A stretch of DNA of 64,000 nt from Amia ocellicauda (lineage: Eukaryota; Chordata; Actinopteri; Amiiformes; Amiidae). The notes under the pieces are model-generated. The model was not told where the DNA came from and made no database searches. It saw nothing but the letters and a program-made list of their open reading frames with translations. The stretch is from NCBI RefSeq assembly GCF_036373705.1, contig NC_089855.1:49556318-49620317 (forward strand), given 5' to 3'. A program made the position numbers and the translations under genes. Numbering within the stretch: the stretch's first letter is position 1; each line of letters begins with the position of its first letter. This document shows positions 19,740-30,591 of the stretch, one piece after another.

Positions 19740-22700
19740 AAGGCAGAGTGGTATAATCAGTCTTCAACACTCTTTTATTGTACACCACCCTGAACCGTTT
19801 GTTTAGTGATCTATTTTCCAATGTGTACCCCTTTTTATTGTGATAGATCTGATTTCCGGCTGTAATAATCTCGCGAGGAGGCGCGTCTTTCTCGGTTACA
19901 AAACTTTGTACCAGGGTCGTCAGAGACTTGATGTTAATGAGCTTGTTGTTACAATGGTTCAGAGTGAAACCCTTAACTTTCATACAGGTCTTACCCGCAG
20001 CCGTTCTGTATGCGTAAGTCTTAGGACCCCCTGAAACAAACTCCACTATGTGGTCCTGAGGATCTAGCTCGCTCGTTAACTCCCCAAGGTAGTCCCCGAG
20101 GGGAGGGACCCAATCCCCTGGCCTGGTGACAAAGATTACAGAGTCAGTATCATGATAGAGCGTGCGTTCCTGCAGCTGATCCATTAAGTTGTACAGTTCA
20201 AGCTGGGCGTAAGCCGTGGTAAAAACCGCTATGAAAACATTAACGTTTCCCTGTTTGGTGGGGAAATCTTTAGGGGCCCTCCACTGGACCTGTGCCACGT
20301 GGTCATTTAAGAATTGAAAGTGTGATACTGCATGTTGTTTGGAAAAGATAAATTCTATAAACTGTTCAGGGGTTTTAATCAAGGTTGTGTTTAGACGGTT
20401 ATTTCTTTCCCCAAACTTACCCCACAGACTGTTTAAAATCAGTTTGGACATTTGTCTCTTGGCGGGGTTTACAGTTATGTTCCCCGGCTCTAGACGGATC
20501 CCTTCCTTTTCAAAATATTGCTGAACGTACCGCTCTTTGGCAGCGGAGTCAACACACCATGAGGGATAGCCCGATGCCTCCTGTTTCCCTTTCAGATGGG
20601 TCATAATGTACTCAGCAAAAAGAGTATCAGATTTTTCAGAAAAATGCCAAACCTCATACACCTTACCGACTCTGTAACCTTTCTCCACCGCCTTGTCAAG
20701 CTCAATGCTACACCAGACACCCGTCAGCGCTCTCTCGTCATCACTGTGCAGACAAGAGGTATTTTGATTTTCAGTTTCCACACACGTTCTACACAGAGGG
20801 AACATCAATTTTCCCGAACACCTGTAAGGCAACACGGGTAGGAACAGCTCACGAGGAGGGTACATGGTGACTTTGATCAAACCAAAGTACTGTCCGATTT
20901 CGAGAAAGTCACGATAAACAATGGTTGGATGCCCCACCGGGTACATTTTGGTCTTGTTGACATAAGGGTACAGACTGGTGAAATCATAGTAATCTACTCT
21001 CTCACCCTCCTTTACCTCATAATGTAAACAGAGGGCGTTGGTACGACCCCCAAATAACGCATCCCTGGGCTCTAGACGTTCAGGAAAGTCCAAGGTTTCC
21101 ATAAACCGTTGTACCCCCACATCCTGTTGCTTCAGGGTCGTCCACGCGTGTTCCCAAATCACCAGTACATTCAAACCATAGGTGTTTTTTAAAGTTTCAA
21201 TTCGTTCCTGGAAATCATAGTACATATCACCGCAGAGTTTTTGTGTTACGGGGTTAAAGGTGTTTGGGTCGAAGCAGTGAGGACAGCCATGGTAAATACC
21301 ACCAGCAAACTCATAAGCGGTACGCCGCCCGGACACGTCGCTAAAACCGTCTAAGTAGTAAGGACCCATTTTGACTTCCCCTTGATTTAAAGCATGTCTG
21401 ATGAAGATGTTATCCCGGGCACTCAGATATTCCAGCCACTGTATGGAGACAGTCGAAAAGTTCTTTTGTCTAGCACGATAGTTGTCAGAAGTGGTGTCCG
21501 CTATAGTGTTTTTCTGCAAGAAATTGGATCGATACATTTTCATGCAGAGAGACGCTATGGTCACACTTTGCAAAGGGTCGAGACCCGACGTATTGATAAC
21601 CTCGGTGCGGAAACGCAAACAGGCTTCTTTAAGGATCACCACATCATTTTTACAATAAGCGGCCATCTCTTCTCGGAAATCAAAAACACCCCCCTTAACC
21701 GTATTGTACCATTTAAAGAATTCCTCCCTCTCATGAGACATCATAGTATCAACCCCATAATAAGAGGCGGGCGGGTAGGACCCTCGATAATTTTGAGTGT
21801 CCTTAGTATTAAAAAAATGGCAGAACCAACCTTTCTTCTGAGCCTCAAAACCCAGAGCTTTAGGCAAAGCGCTCAATTTCATGGGGAGGAAATTTAACGA
21901 GTCTATGTAACGTTGGTTGAAAGCCTCGTCGGTGAAACACATGATCTTGCTACCCTGAGCTATTATTTTTGGGGTCACCCCATTTTCCACCAGATACTTC
22001 ATCAATATGTAAGAATCATAACCCTTAGCATTGTGGGCAATAAATGTGTAATTGAGGTATTTTGGACCGCGATACCGCGTAAAGAAATCCCTGACACAAC
22101 TCTCACCGCTAGCTGACCACTCACAATCCAACATGTCAATACAGTGTATATAATTAGCAACATGGACCCCGTTTTCTTGCCGGCATTCAAAATCAAAAAA
22201 GACATACCGGTTGTGCGGCGGCTCCTTTTTAACCGGCTGAATAAAGCACTGGTGTTCAGACCCCGGGGTTAAATCCGCATTACAGATCCTACATCTCGGT
22301 TCCAGACATTTGTGTGGTTTAACCTCATGAAAACGGTACTGGAGGCAACACTGCGGGCAATATTTAGTTTGATCACAATAACTCCGTTTTTTAACCCCCT
22401 CAGCAGCGGCCCTCTGCACCTTATGTTCGGAAAAACAGAACGCGGAGAGACAAATCCTTAAGCAATCTTTACATCGGATGGTAGGGGCCAAACCCTTACG
22501 ACATTGCGGATTGAAACAGACGTTACAGTAACCGTCACAGCGGTGCTTAAGCTTATCATTGAAGGCCTTATAACACCAATGACAAACATACGAACAACCC
22601 AAAAAAGCCGTCAAACTCTTTATTCCAAAGTAATGACTATCACTTAGGAAGAGATACAGTGTCTGTGTATGGGTTTCAGGATGTGTCTGAAATTTCACAA

Positions 22701-23755
22701 ATACTTCCTTTACCTCACAACGGTACCACACAACAATTTTTAAAGACAACAACTCCTCAAACATGGCAATGTCTGAAAAGGCAACCATCTGTTGAGAGTT
22801 TAAGCCGGCCCTCTGATGAAGCATTAAAGCCTCTTGCATAGCTTGGGGTTCAGGCATGTCGGGGGTGAGTAGTTTTATTAAACTGTAAGCAAAACAGAGC
22901 TTATTGTCCCCATTGGAACTCACCACTAATTGCCTGAGCTTGTTCCTAATTATGTCGTTCTTCAAGCATTTCGACAGTCTTCTAAGCGCCCCACCCTCAG
23001 GGTTAGGAACCACATTCATTACCAGAGACAGACTTTCATCAGCTAAGATGGATGCGTTACTTTGCAATAACGCTTCGATTTTAGCCAGAAATTCATCAAC
23101 ATCTAAATTATCTCCACTCAGCATTACAGATAGGTTGCTAAACAAATCATCCCCTCTGAGTTCTAACTGTACAACATCTCGAGGTCTGACCCTTTCAGCA
23201 ACCTGTTCAAGCATGTTTTGCAAGGCCTCGTGTATGTTGACAAATATTTCTGCATAATTGTCACAATTTAAAAGTTCTGCAAAATTAAAACGCTGAATCA
23301 TTTCAAAATTGTATATCTATAATCACGGGATCACTGGTACTTTTGGACACATCATCATTTTGAACAAAGCCTTCAACCCCTACATTCTCACAGAGCATGT
23401 CATCCACAGCCTTATCAGTCTCAGAACCCTCCACATTCCGAACACCCCCACCGCTGACATCTACAAAACCCCCTTTTTGAGGAGGCTCATTTAAAGCCTG
23501 TAAAAGTCCTTCAAAGATATCCACCCTGTTAATGTCAAGACCCTCCTCTATAGTGACGGCTGCTTCTTCCGCCGTACTGTGTTCTAATTGTCTCAAATCA
23601 TTTATAATAGGGGCAGAATTTGGTCGGGGTAGCGTCTCCAAAGCCTCCACCATTTCAAACAAATCGGGGTGAACTAGGGGTTGAACCTCTATAAGCGCTA
23701 CCGTTGGGAGGTGGTTATTTAGATCATTGACCATCTGTAACAGGTCGGGGTTCAC
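19729..23755 (-). CDS. polB: Protein-primed DNA polymerase B with long N-terminal region (copy B)
   Basis: Counting from ATG 23301: a Cys/His-rich zinc cluster at about 235-352; 3'-5' exonuclease motifs FFDFEC (368), NAKGYDSY (424), YCKNDV (549); an embedded YEFAGGIYHGCPHC segment (663) typical of Polinton PolB; polymerase motifs DFTSLYPY (773), KLILNSLWGKFG (953) and YHDTDSV (1049). This is a family B protein-primed polymerase that copies the linear element from its ends. The upstream part carries short repeats L-x2-M-V-x2-L. About one break is suspected in this copy; copy C has the whole region open. Confidence 0.92.
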
Positions 23756-23955
23756 GGTAAGTCTGGTAATTCACATTCTATCGGTGGTGATTGGGGGTTA
23801 TTTAAATCATTTATCATTTGTAATAGTTCCTGGTTCATTGGGACATCAGAGGAGTTCACAACAGGGCCGAGGGTGTTCTCTCGGGAAGGTCTTTTTGGGG
23901 CCCTAACTTGTTCATAATCCTTTAGTTTGTGAGTTCTTTTACCAAGTCCGGACAT
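23752..23955 (-). CDS. Small frame upstream of polB (copy B)
   Basis: 67 codons from ATG 23955 (MSGLGKRTHKLKD). It overlaps the next frame by four bases. It ends with NQELLQMINDLNN, nearly the same as NPDLLQMVNDLNN at the start of the following frame, so the module is tandemly repeated across the two frames. The upstream A/T-run (23957-23975) is unlike a coding context. Function unknown. Confidence 0.5.
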   Translation of the reverse strand: MSGLGKRTHKLKDYEQVRAPKRPSRENTLGPVVNSSDVPMNQELLQMINDLNNPQSPPIECELPDLP

Positions 23956-24018
23956 TTTTTTTATTTTTTATTTTTCCAACAACCCACAATAGTAAGGCGT
24001 TTTGTATCTATTAAAACA

Positions 24019-25253
24019 TTAAATACGGTACAATTCGTTAGTAAGGGTATTAATAAGGGTGTTTTGGCTCTCTATCACAAGGTTTTGCCCCACTAACACA
24101 AGTCTTTGATTTAGTAACAAGGTATGTAGCAACTCATGCCGACCTTCAGGAAGTAGCTCCGGGGGATGGTGTCCTGGCTCAGCTGCAAAGGATGGTCGCT
24201 CCGGTAAATCTCGGTCGAAGGAGGCAGGGAGCGAGCGTATACTCACGGACGGAGACCAAGAAGGCCTTTGCGGTGACACCCTGGCCAATCGCGGTGTACT
24301 GTTCAGCGTTTCTGTAGCCAAGAAACGGGGCTGGGGGGACGATGTTGAAACCAGTCCGTCGTTGGGTGGTGTGTCAACCCTGACTGACGGCGACCCCTGA
24401 GGTTGTTGGTTGCCTGTATTTGTTCCGCCCGACAATGCGGCGGGCTGAATCTGGATTGTTGAATTACCCCCAGAAGGCTGTGGCCTGAGTAGATGTTGGG
24501 GGGTCTCCAAGACCACCGTGGGGGATCCTCTTTTTGCACTTCTGTGAAGGTAAGAGACATGTTTAACCTTTAACCACCCCGCTTTATAAAAAGCTTTAAC
24601 CTCTTACAAGCGGCAGATATATACTCACCGCTATCAGATACAGGGGCTGACGGCCTTTCAGATTCTTGAAAGGTTACGGTTCTCGAAGGTAAAACTAAAC
24701 AAGCCCTCGATGTGGAAGGCCTTTCGTTGTCTCGAACCACGTTTCTTAATACTGTTAGAAAGGATATTTTTTTAAATTAACAAAACGGGCCTCAAACATC
24801 TTACAGAAACGTTATACAAACAAACAGGGGTTTAGTTCTTACCCGGTCGGCAGACAGCCTGTCTAGGGACAACCACTTCTCTTGGTTGATCCTCGGAGAC
24901 ATTAATCACAGGCCTTTCGATAGTTTCTGTGTAATTAAAGAGACCGCCATTAATATATATTAAAACGTTTTCATAACTCTAATGAGCCGCTTCAAAACAC
25001 AACCACACACCCATACATAAGAACCCTTGAGCGCAAACACAAAAATCTTACCGTCGTTGTTCCAGATGATCTCCTCAGCGTTGGGAATTAACTCCTGTTG
25101 ACTGGCTGAAAAATAATTTTACAGAACTTAAAACAGATGTTATAACCTTATTTACAATACATGCCCACAACCCGCTCTGGGTCAATGAAAATAATCTGAA
25201 GACTTACCTAAAAACTCGTTTAAATCAAAGTCGTTGATGTTGTTTCCGGACAT
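24019..25253 (-). CDS. Spliced-looking early gene, leftward (copy B)
   Basis: A TATA box at 25321-25326 precedes ATG 25253 (MSGNNINDFDLNEF). Downstream, short open segments are each bounded by good splice signals on the minus strand: about 25208-25253, 25052-25105, 24843-24926, 24629-24749, and a larger Pro/Ser-rich final segment from 24541 to 24019. Donors read GTAAGT, GTAAGA or GTGAGT; acceptors are pyrimidine-rich with AG. Introns are about 90-130 bp. The final segment has many Ser-Pro pairs and a Leu-rich end. No family recognised; a regulatory protein is plausible. Confidence 0.6.
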
Positions 25254-25320
25254 TGTTGATCTTTAGGCTTAAATCGAAAGGTCAGTATGAGTCTGTCGAG
25301 CTGAAGACCAGACCTTCATA

Positions 25321-25326
25321 CTTATA
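25321..25326 (-). promoter_or_regulatory. TATA box of the leftward early gene (copy B)
   Basis: TATAAG on the minus strand, about 68 bp before ATG 25253. CCAAT-type motifs lie upstream (near 25393 and 25415), as does an AAGATGGCGAC sequence at about 25453, which fits the YY1 consensus. Confidence 0.6.
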
Positions 25327-26236
25327 CTGATGGCCGGATGCCGGATCTGCTTGTAAGGCATTGTTCTGGGCTGGCCTTTGTGCCGTCCTGTTACCAATTA
25401 ACATATCAAAACCAACCAATAAAATGACCCTGCATCAATTTCAAATAGAAACCAAGATGGCGACGATCTCTCTCCTCTCTACTCTAAACTTTTATTAGAA
25501 CCTTTTGGTCTCTCAAAAAAACATTTTTAAGCATCAAGACCTATAGTCAATAAACACTAAGAATATTTCAGGCCTTTATACGCGCTAAAAAACAACCTGA
25601 GCCAAGAAAATAACTATAAAGATCTAAAATAAGTAGCGCTTTTACAGTGATTTTTTTTTTTTTTTTAATAGCGATGCTTTCTTTGGTATTAAACAAGTCA
25701 CAAACTACTCAGAACAGCGTTTATCCCCACAAAAGAGATATTTGGGTTTATTTTACAAAGCTTATAAATTATATAGTTTAAAAGTATTCTGAATGTTTTG
25801 AGACCACACGCCATGCCTACGTTTGTCTGAGCCCACCCCCATCCCCCGTGGTGTGAGTGATTTAGCCTTGAGTGTTGTGATCTATTTAGCATTGAGTGAT
25901 CAGTTGTTTTTATTTTTTAAATGATTCCTTATCATCAGGGATTGAGCCTGCTAAAATACCTTAAAAACATATCCTTATCTTAAGTCTAACTCTTATGAGC
26001 TTTAAGACCCTAGAATGTATTTAAGTAAAACGAATGAACACATTATGTGTGAGATAAAATATAACCACAGCTTTTTTTTTTTTTTTTTTTTTTTTACAAA
26101 AACAATTAACCTATACCGACAAACACCCACACACACACACACTCTCTTTTTTTAAATTTTATTTTTAATTAAATTTGAGGGGAGAGACAGAGCCATATAC
26201 ATTGGGGTTAACATAAGTACCCTATGCAAAACAGGA
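25327..26236. other. Non-coding right subterminal region (copy B)
   Basis: About 900 bp with no supported gene. It holds T-runs near 25651 and 26071, a CA microsatellite near 26130, and AT-rich sequence. One 64-codon frame at 25698-25892 (minus) has no family features and is not called. Confidence 0.7.
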
Positions 26237-26512
26237 ATTGTTAGGACCTGTGACCATTACAGACAACAGAACTTGTTGATCTTATAAAATGATTGGGCGA
26301 GAGAGAGAGATATAGAGACAGACAGAGACAGAGCCAGTGTGAATATGATAAACGCACTATTCAAAATGGCATTGTTAAGACCTGGGACCATTACAGACAA
26401 CAGAACTTGTTGATCTTATAAAATGCTTGGGCGAGAGAGACAGAGAGAGAGAGACAGACAGAGACAGAGACAGAGACAGTGTGAATATGATAAACGCACT
26501 ATTCAAAATGGC
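26237..26512 (+). repeat. Subterminal GA-rich tandem repeat, two units (copy B)
   Basis: Units of 134 and 142 bp, each opening ATTGTTA(G/A)GACCTG and containing GAGA/CAGA microsatellite. The first unit contains TAGGACCTGTG, an 11-base match to the host target site. Confidence 0.88.
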
Positions 26513-26628
26513 ATTGTTAAGACCTGGGCCCCTTACATGTATATTTAAAAAAGACCCCCAACCACTACAGGAAGAGCCGACCCATTCACACTCTACAGTT
26601 GACCAACAAGAACAACAAGAACAACCGG

Positions 26629-26809
26629 TTATGGGTGGCCTTGTTGTTCAGGGTTTTAGGGGTGTACACTTTCTGACGGATATGACGTAGGAATAATTAA
26701 GGAAATAACTCTAAAATCACGCCCCCCAATTATGACGTAGGAATATTAATAAGCTTAGGGCATACGTCATAACAAAATAGGCCGCGCCCAAAAAACCCTA
26801 CTATCTACT
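26629..26809 (-). repeat. Right terminal inverted repeat, copy B
   Basis: 181 bp, perfect inverted match to 11039-11219. Target duplication CCTGTG follows at 26810-26815. Confidence 0.97.
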
Positions 26810-27105
26810 CCTGTGTGGTGCATTTTCTCTCTCTCTATCTGTGATTAAATCCTTACTTATATACATATGTCCATGAACGTTTCTGGAGCTCATGTACATC
26901 ACATCACACGACGGGCCGTGATCTTTTCGGTCACTTTGAAAGTTTTGCTCATGACAATCCTTTTCTATTGCGGCACGATGGCTGCCACCGAGGAAGGAAA
27001 GTCGTCCGCAGTTGGCTGCAAGCTTGCCTGAAGCGCAGGAAAGGACTTACTCGCGACGTGCCACTTAAAGACTGAAGAAGTGGGGGTCGGCCTCACCGAG
27101 AGCCC

Positions 27106-29012
27106 TGAGGATTAGCTCACGTGGTAGAGCGCTCGCTTAGCATTGTAGCGTTATGTTGGGTGTATTTGGATAAGAGCATTTGGGCTCTGAGCTAAAGCAC
27201 TGATCTAAAGAAAACCTCTCCCCCCCAAAGTTATCAGATTCCCTTAGCTCATCAGCTTGGAACTGGTTTGCATCAAAGTGACAGTTTTGGGGAGGATGGC
27301 ACCAAGAAGAGGCCAAATAGTTTGGAATTCTGCTATGAGATGTCTGGACAAAGGGGCCTGTAGGTGATAAAAACTCTTTGAAGTGGACGAGAGCCGAAAT
27401 CCCGACATAGAGCTACGAACCCAGGCCAACCGGCATTTCCAAAAGATGGCATGGATTGACATCAGTCATAAATCAAGCCCCCCTCCAATAGGACACTGGG
27501 GGCTGAAACCGAAATCCAATCTCAAAAACTCAAGAACCAATCACCTCTTGATCTGACAGACTATAAGGAACAGCGGACAGTCTTTATCGCTCTCTCTCAC
27601 CTGAACCAGTAACTCGCTGCCACAGCTCAACCTGTAGCTCTGTTGCCAGAACCGGAACCAGAAACCAACTAAGTCTTTGCCGGCAACAGAAGAGTTAAAC
27701 TGGGAGAAGGAGATTGAGCCGTACGAAGAATTCTTTTAAAGGACTTTATTAAATAAAGAACTTTACAGACTGCGCTGCCCGCCTGTGCCCACCTGATCAG
27801 TGGAGTTTTACAGCTGGACAATTGACTAAGTCGACTGTATACGAAAGTGTCAGTCATTTAAATAGCTATTTGAGTCTTAAGAAACTTGACCCTTGGAACA
27901 AACACGGCCCTGCTTTCCTCAAAGACTTTGTCTTCAAATAAGTACGGTGAGAGACCCTGCTTGCCAAGAAGATTTTGTGCACAACCTTGGAGCCTTCAAA
28001 CCAGTGGAAAATCTGTTTGGAAACGACTCTACTTTCGCGAAACCCCAACTTCCAGGTGTATCGACTGAGTGGAAGTTCTTGGACAAAGCCGAACCGGACT
28101 GCCTTTGTTCCAAACCACACGGACCTCGTGCCGTGTGCTGTTATCTGAGCCCGAAGCCAGAGAGGCCTCTCTGCGACGAAGTTCAGATAAGTTTAACAGT
28201 TTGGAGTTCATGATTCATGACATTTGAGAAATCAATTAGAAATGTTAATCTGTGATTCATAACTCTAGAATGTGTAATATCATTTAGTTTTCTTAAATAT
28301 AAATGTGTGTTGCATTAAACTGTTTTGTTGATAATTTTAGAAATAAAATCTGTCAACGCCGAGAAATATCTTCTCATTCCTGTTTAACTGTTTAGTCTGA
28401 AATTGACACAAGTTAATAGACATTAGATTATTGGTGGCCCTGCCTATCCTTAATCATTGAATAATAATCAGTTAAGGGAAATTGTGGTAACAAGTAATGA
28501 TAGGATCTTTCTCGGCACCTAAACGTGAATGAGACTGATATATATATAACGAGAAGTTACCTGACATAAATACTAACCTGCGTAGTTATTTAATGTCTGA
28601 CTAATAATACTAACGAGAGACTCACCTTCGTCTTACTAACCGGTATTGTAGTCAATGTGTTTATAACCTTTTTTATTTAACGATTTGTGTTATCATATGT
28701 GATCCCATGGTCTTTGATTTGGTCACGGAAGTGATTTGTCTTCGATTTGTTGATCTAGAGTTGAATTGTAATTAGTTTTTCCCTTTTGTATAATTAGTGT
28801 AGTGCTACATTTAGTCTTTGTTTTGAATACATTTGACAATTTATATCTTTGGAATTGGTGTCTGCGTCCAATTATTACAGAAATTGAGTTCTACAAGATT
28901 CCAGGATTCGTGATAAGGTGATACTATAAATTCACTTCTTTAATTGAAATGTATAAGTGTACCTTACGCTACAGCATGCGAGAGGCAGCGGGATCGATGC
29001 CCGCATTCTCCA
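27106..29012 (+). pseudogene. tRNA-Ala split by LTR (unit 4)
   Basis: Halves at 27106-27143 and 28974-29012, GCAT duplicated. Confidence 0.87.
27144..28973 (+). mobile_element. Solo LTR-like insert (unit 4, 1,830 bp)
   Basis: TGTAGCG...CGCTACA ends. Closest to the unit 1 copy by shared variants. Confidence 0.75.
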
Positions 29013-29989
29013 AGGCCTCAGGCGCTCGTGCCCCGGTTTCGGGGGAGAGTCGCTCACTTTTCTTGCCGCAGACACAGGCGCAAGGCATTGCCTGTTTGCC
29101 GTAAGGTTATCAGACACAACGCGCCGGCGACGGCTGCAGCATTAGCACGCCGGCTGGCCCTTCCGAAGTTCCCCAAAAACGACCGAGATGCCGCTTCGAC
29201 GTCGTAACCCCAGGAATGACCGCAAAGGCACTCCAACCCTCAATCTTCCGATCCGAAGTCAGACCGAAGAGACTGTATGATGTTTTAGATTAAAGATAGT
29301 ATGCAGACCGAGCAAGTTAGATTTATCGAGCTAGCAAACAGCCATTGAGGCACCTGTTCGGGACGTACCCTGTAGACATTCCTGTCAACGATAAAAGGAT
29401 CAAACGGTGGAGAAAAAGCCCGCAGGATGTTTGTCAAAACTCTGTTTGTGGACTGAATGGCTTTCCCAGATTGGCAGGGACTGTTTTTGGTATTGACTGA
29501 GGGACAGTTGTAAAAGACAACCTCTCACCGGACCTCTGGCATACACCAAAGAAAGCCACCCCACCTCTCCCCCGGATCTCACAAAACACAATCCCCCCCG
29601 CCCCCAGGGAAGACAGACCGCAATCGGACTCGGGCTTGCACCTTTTGATTGGATGAACGGCCGCAAACATTCTATGTCATTTTCTTTTAAAGCTTCACTC
29701 GTGCTTGTAAAAAACCGAGGTCTCACTGAAAGAATGCCCTGACGTGGTTGCTTCCAAGCTAGCTGGTTAACAAAGTTCCTTTTCGCTTTAACGATGATTT
29801 CCAAGAAGGGAGATAATCTATCTGTAATCTGTCAACACAGGCACCTTCTTCTCCGTTAAGCCACGCGGTCACCACCAGGAAGATGAACGAAGTTTTCACC
29901 AATTCGTCTCCAAGCGGGAACATAAACAGACACAGGCCCTCAGGCAGGGAGACCACCGGGTCACCGCTGCTGCCCCTGCCAAGGGCCCC

Positions 29990-30061
29990 AGGTCCCACCG
30001 AGACTTGAACTCAGATCGCTGGATTCAGAGTCCAGAGTGCTAACCATTACACCATGGAACT
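29990..30061 (-). tRNA. tRNA-Gln(CTG), slightly altered (unit 4)
   Basis: Anticodon CTG and all arms are present. The first base is A instead of G, and one T-stem pair is G-T, so the acceptor end is weakened. Activity doubtful. Confidence 0.75.
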
Positions 30062-30196
30062 AAGCCCGCTGCCCACCTCTTGCCCGTGATGAAGGTTTCT
30101 GCTCTACGCACACGTCTCGCTCTGTCGCACGGCCAAGTCCAGAGTGAGCCAAGTTGCGCCCAGAGTGCTGCGTGTGGCGGGTCACTTCCGGAGCTG

Positions 30197-30268
30197 TCTC
30201 TGGTGGTATAGTGGTCAGGATTCGGCGCTCTCACCGCTGCGGCCCGGGTTCGATTCCTGGTGAGGGAA
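30197..30268 (+). pseudogene. tRNA-Glu(CTC), degenerate (unit 4)
   Basis: It has several substitutions compared with unit 1 (TCTCTGG start, GGTATAGTGG, CCGCTGCGG, TCCTGGTGAGGGAA), which leave a mismatch in the acceptor stem. The anticodon loop is intact. It is the most diverged tRNA-Glu copy in the window. Confidence 0.7.
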
Positions 30269-30591
30269 AGTGGATCTGTTGCTCTTCCCCTAGGACCTGT
30301 GTGGTGCATTTTCTCTCTCTCTATCTGTGATTAAATCCTTACTTATATACATATGTCCATGAACGTTTCTGGAGCTCATGTAAATCACATCACACGACAG
30401 GCGGTGTTCTTTTCGGTCACTTTGAAAGTTTTGCTCATGACAATCCTTTTCAATTGCGGCACGATGGCTGCCACCGAGGAAGGAAAGTCGTCCGCAGTTG
30501 GCTGCAAGCTTGCCTGAAGCGCAGGAAAGGACTTACTCGCGACGTGCCACTTAAAGACTGAAGAAGTGGGGGTCGGCCTCACCGAGAGCCC

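Larger units (their letters stand above)
11039..26809 (+). mobile_element. Polinton/Maverick copy B, complete (15,771 bp)
   Basis: Ends AGTAGATAG...CTATCTACT lie in 181-bp terminal inverted repeats, flanked by a 6-bp duplication CCTGTG at 11033-11038 and 26810-26815. These are the length and end signature of Polintons. It carries the family's full core set: protein-primed PolB, retroviral-type integrase, FtsK/HerA-type ATPase, adenain-like protease, major and minor capsid proteins. Accessory genes resemble those of adintoviruses. Near identity to copy C and matching terminal repeats show it is young. It looks nearly whole, with about two or three breaks compared with copy C. Confidence 0.97.
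26810..30295 (+). repeat. tRNA array unit 4 (3,486 bp)
   Basis: It shares several private variants with unit 1, the unit that follows copy A (GTACATCAC in the leader, TCTTTATCGC and CTGGACAAAGG in the LTR, GTAGACATTCC in the spacer). The leader (26810-27105) and spacer (29013-29989) hold nothing recognised. Some tens of bases are missing before tRNA-Gln. Confidence 0.93.

Noticed and set aside
21394-21897. 167-codon frame opposite polB
   Set aside because: Lies fully inside the polymerase gene on the other strand; a shadow frame.
25698-25892. 64-codon frame in the right subterminal region
   Set aside because: No family features; similarity between copies is explained by recent duplication.
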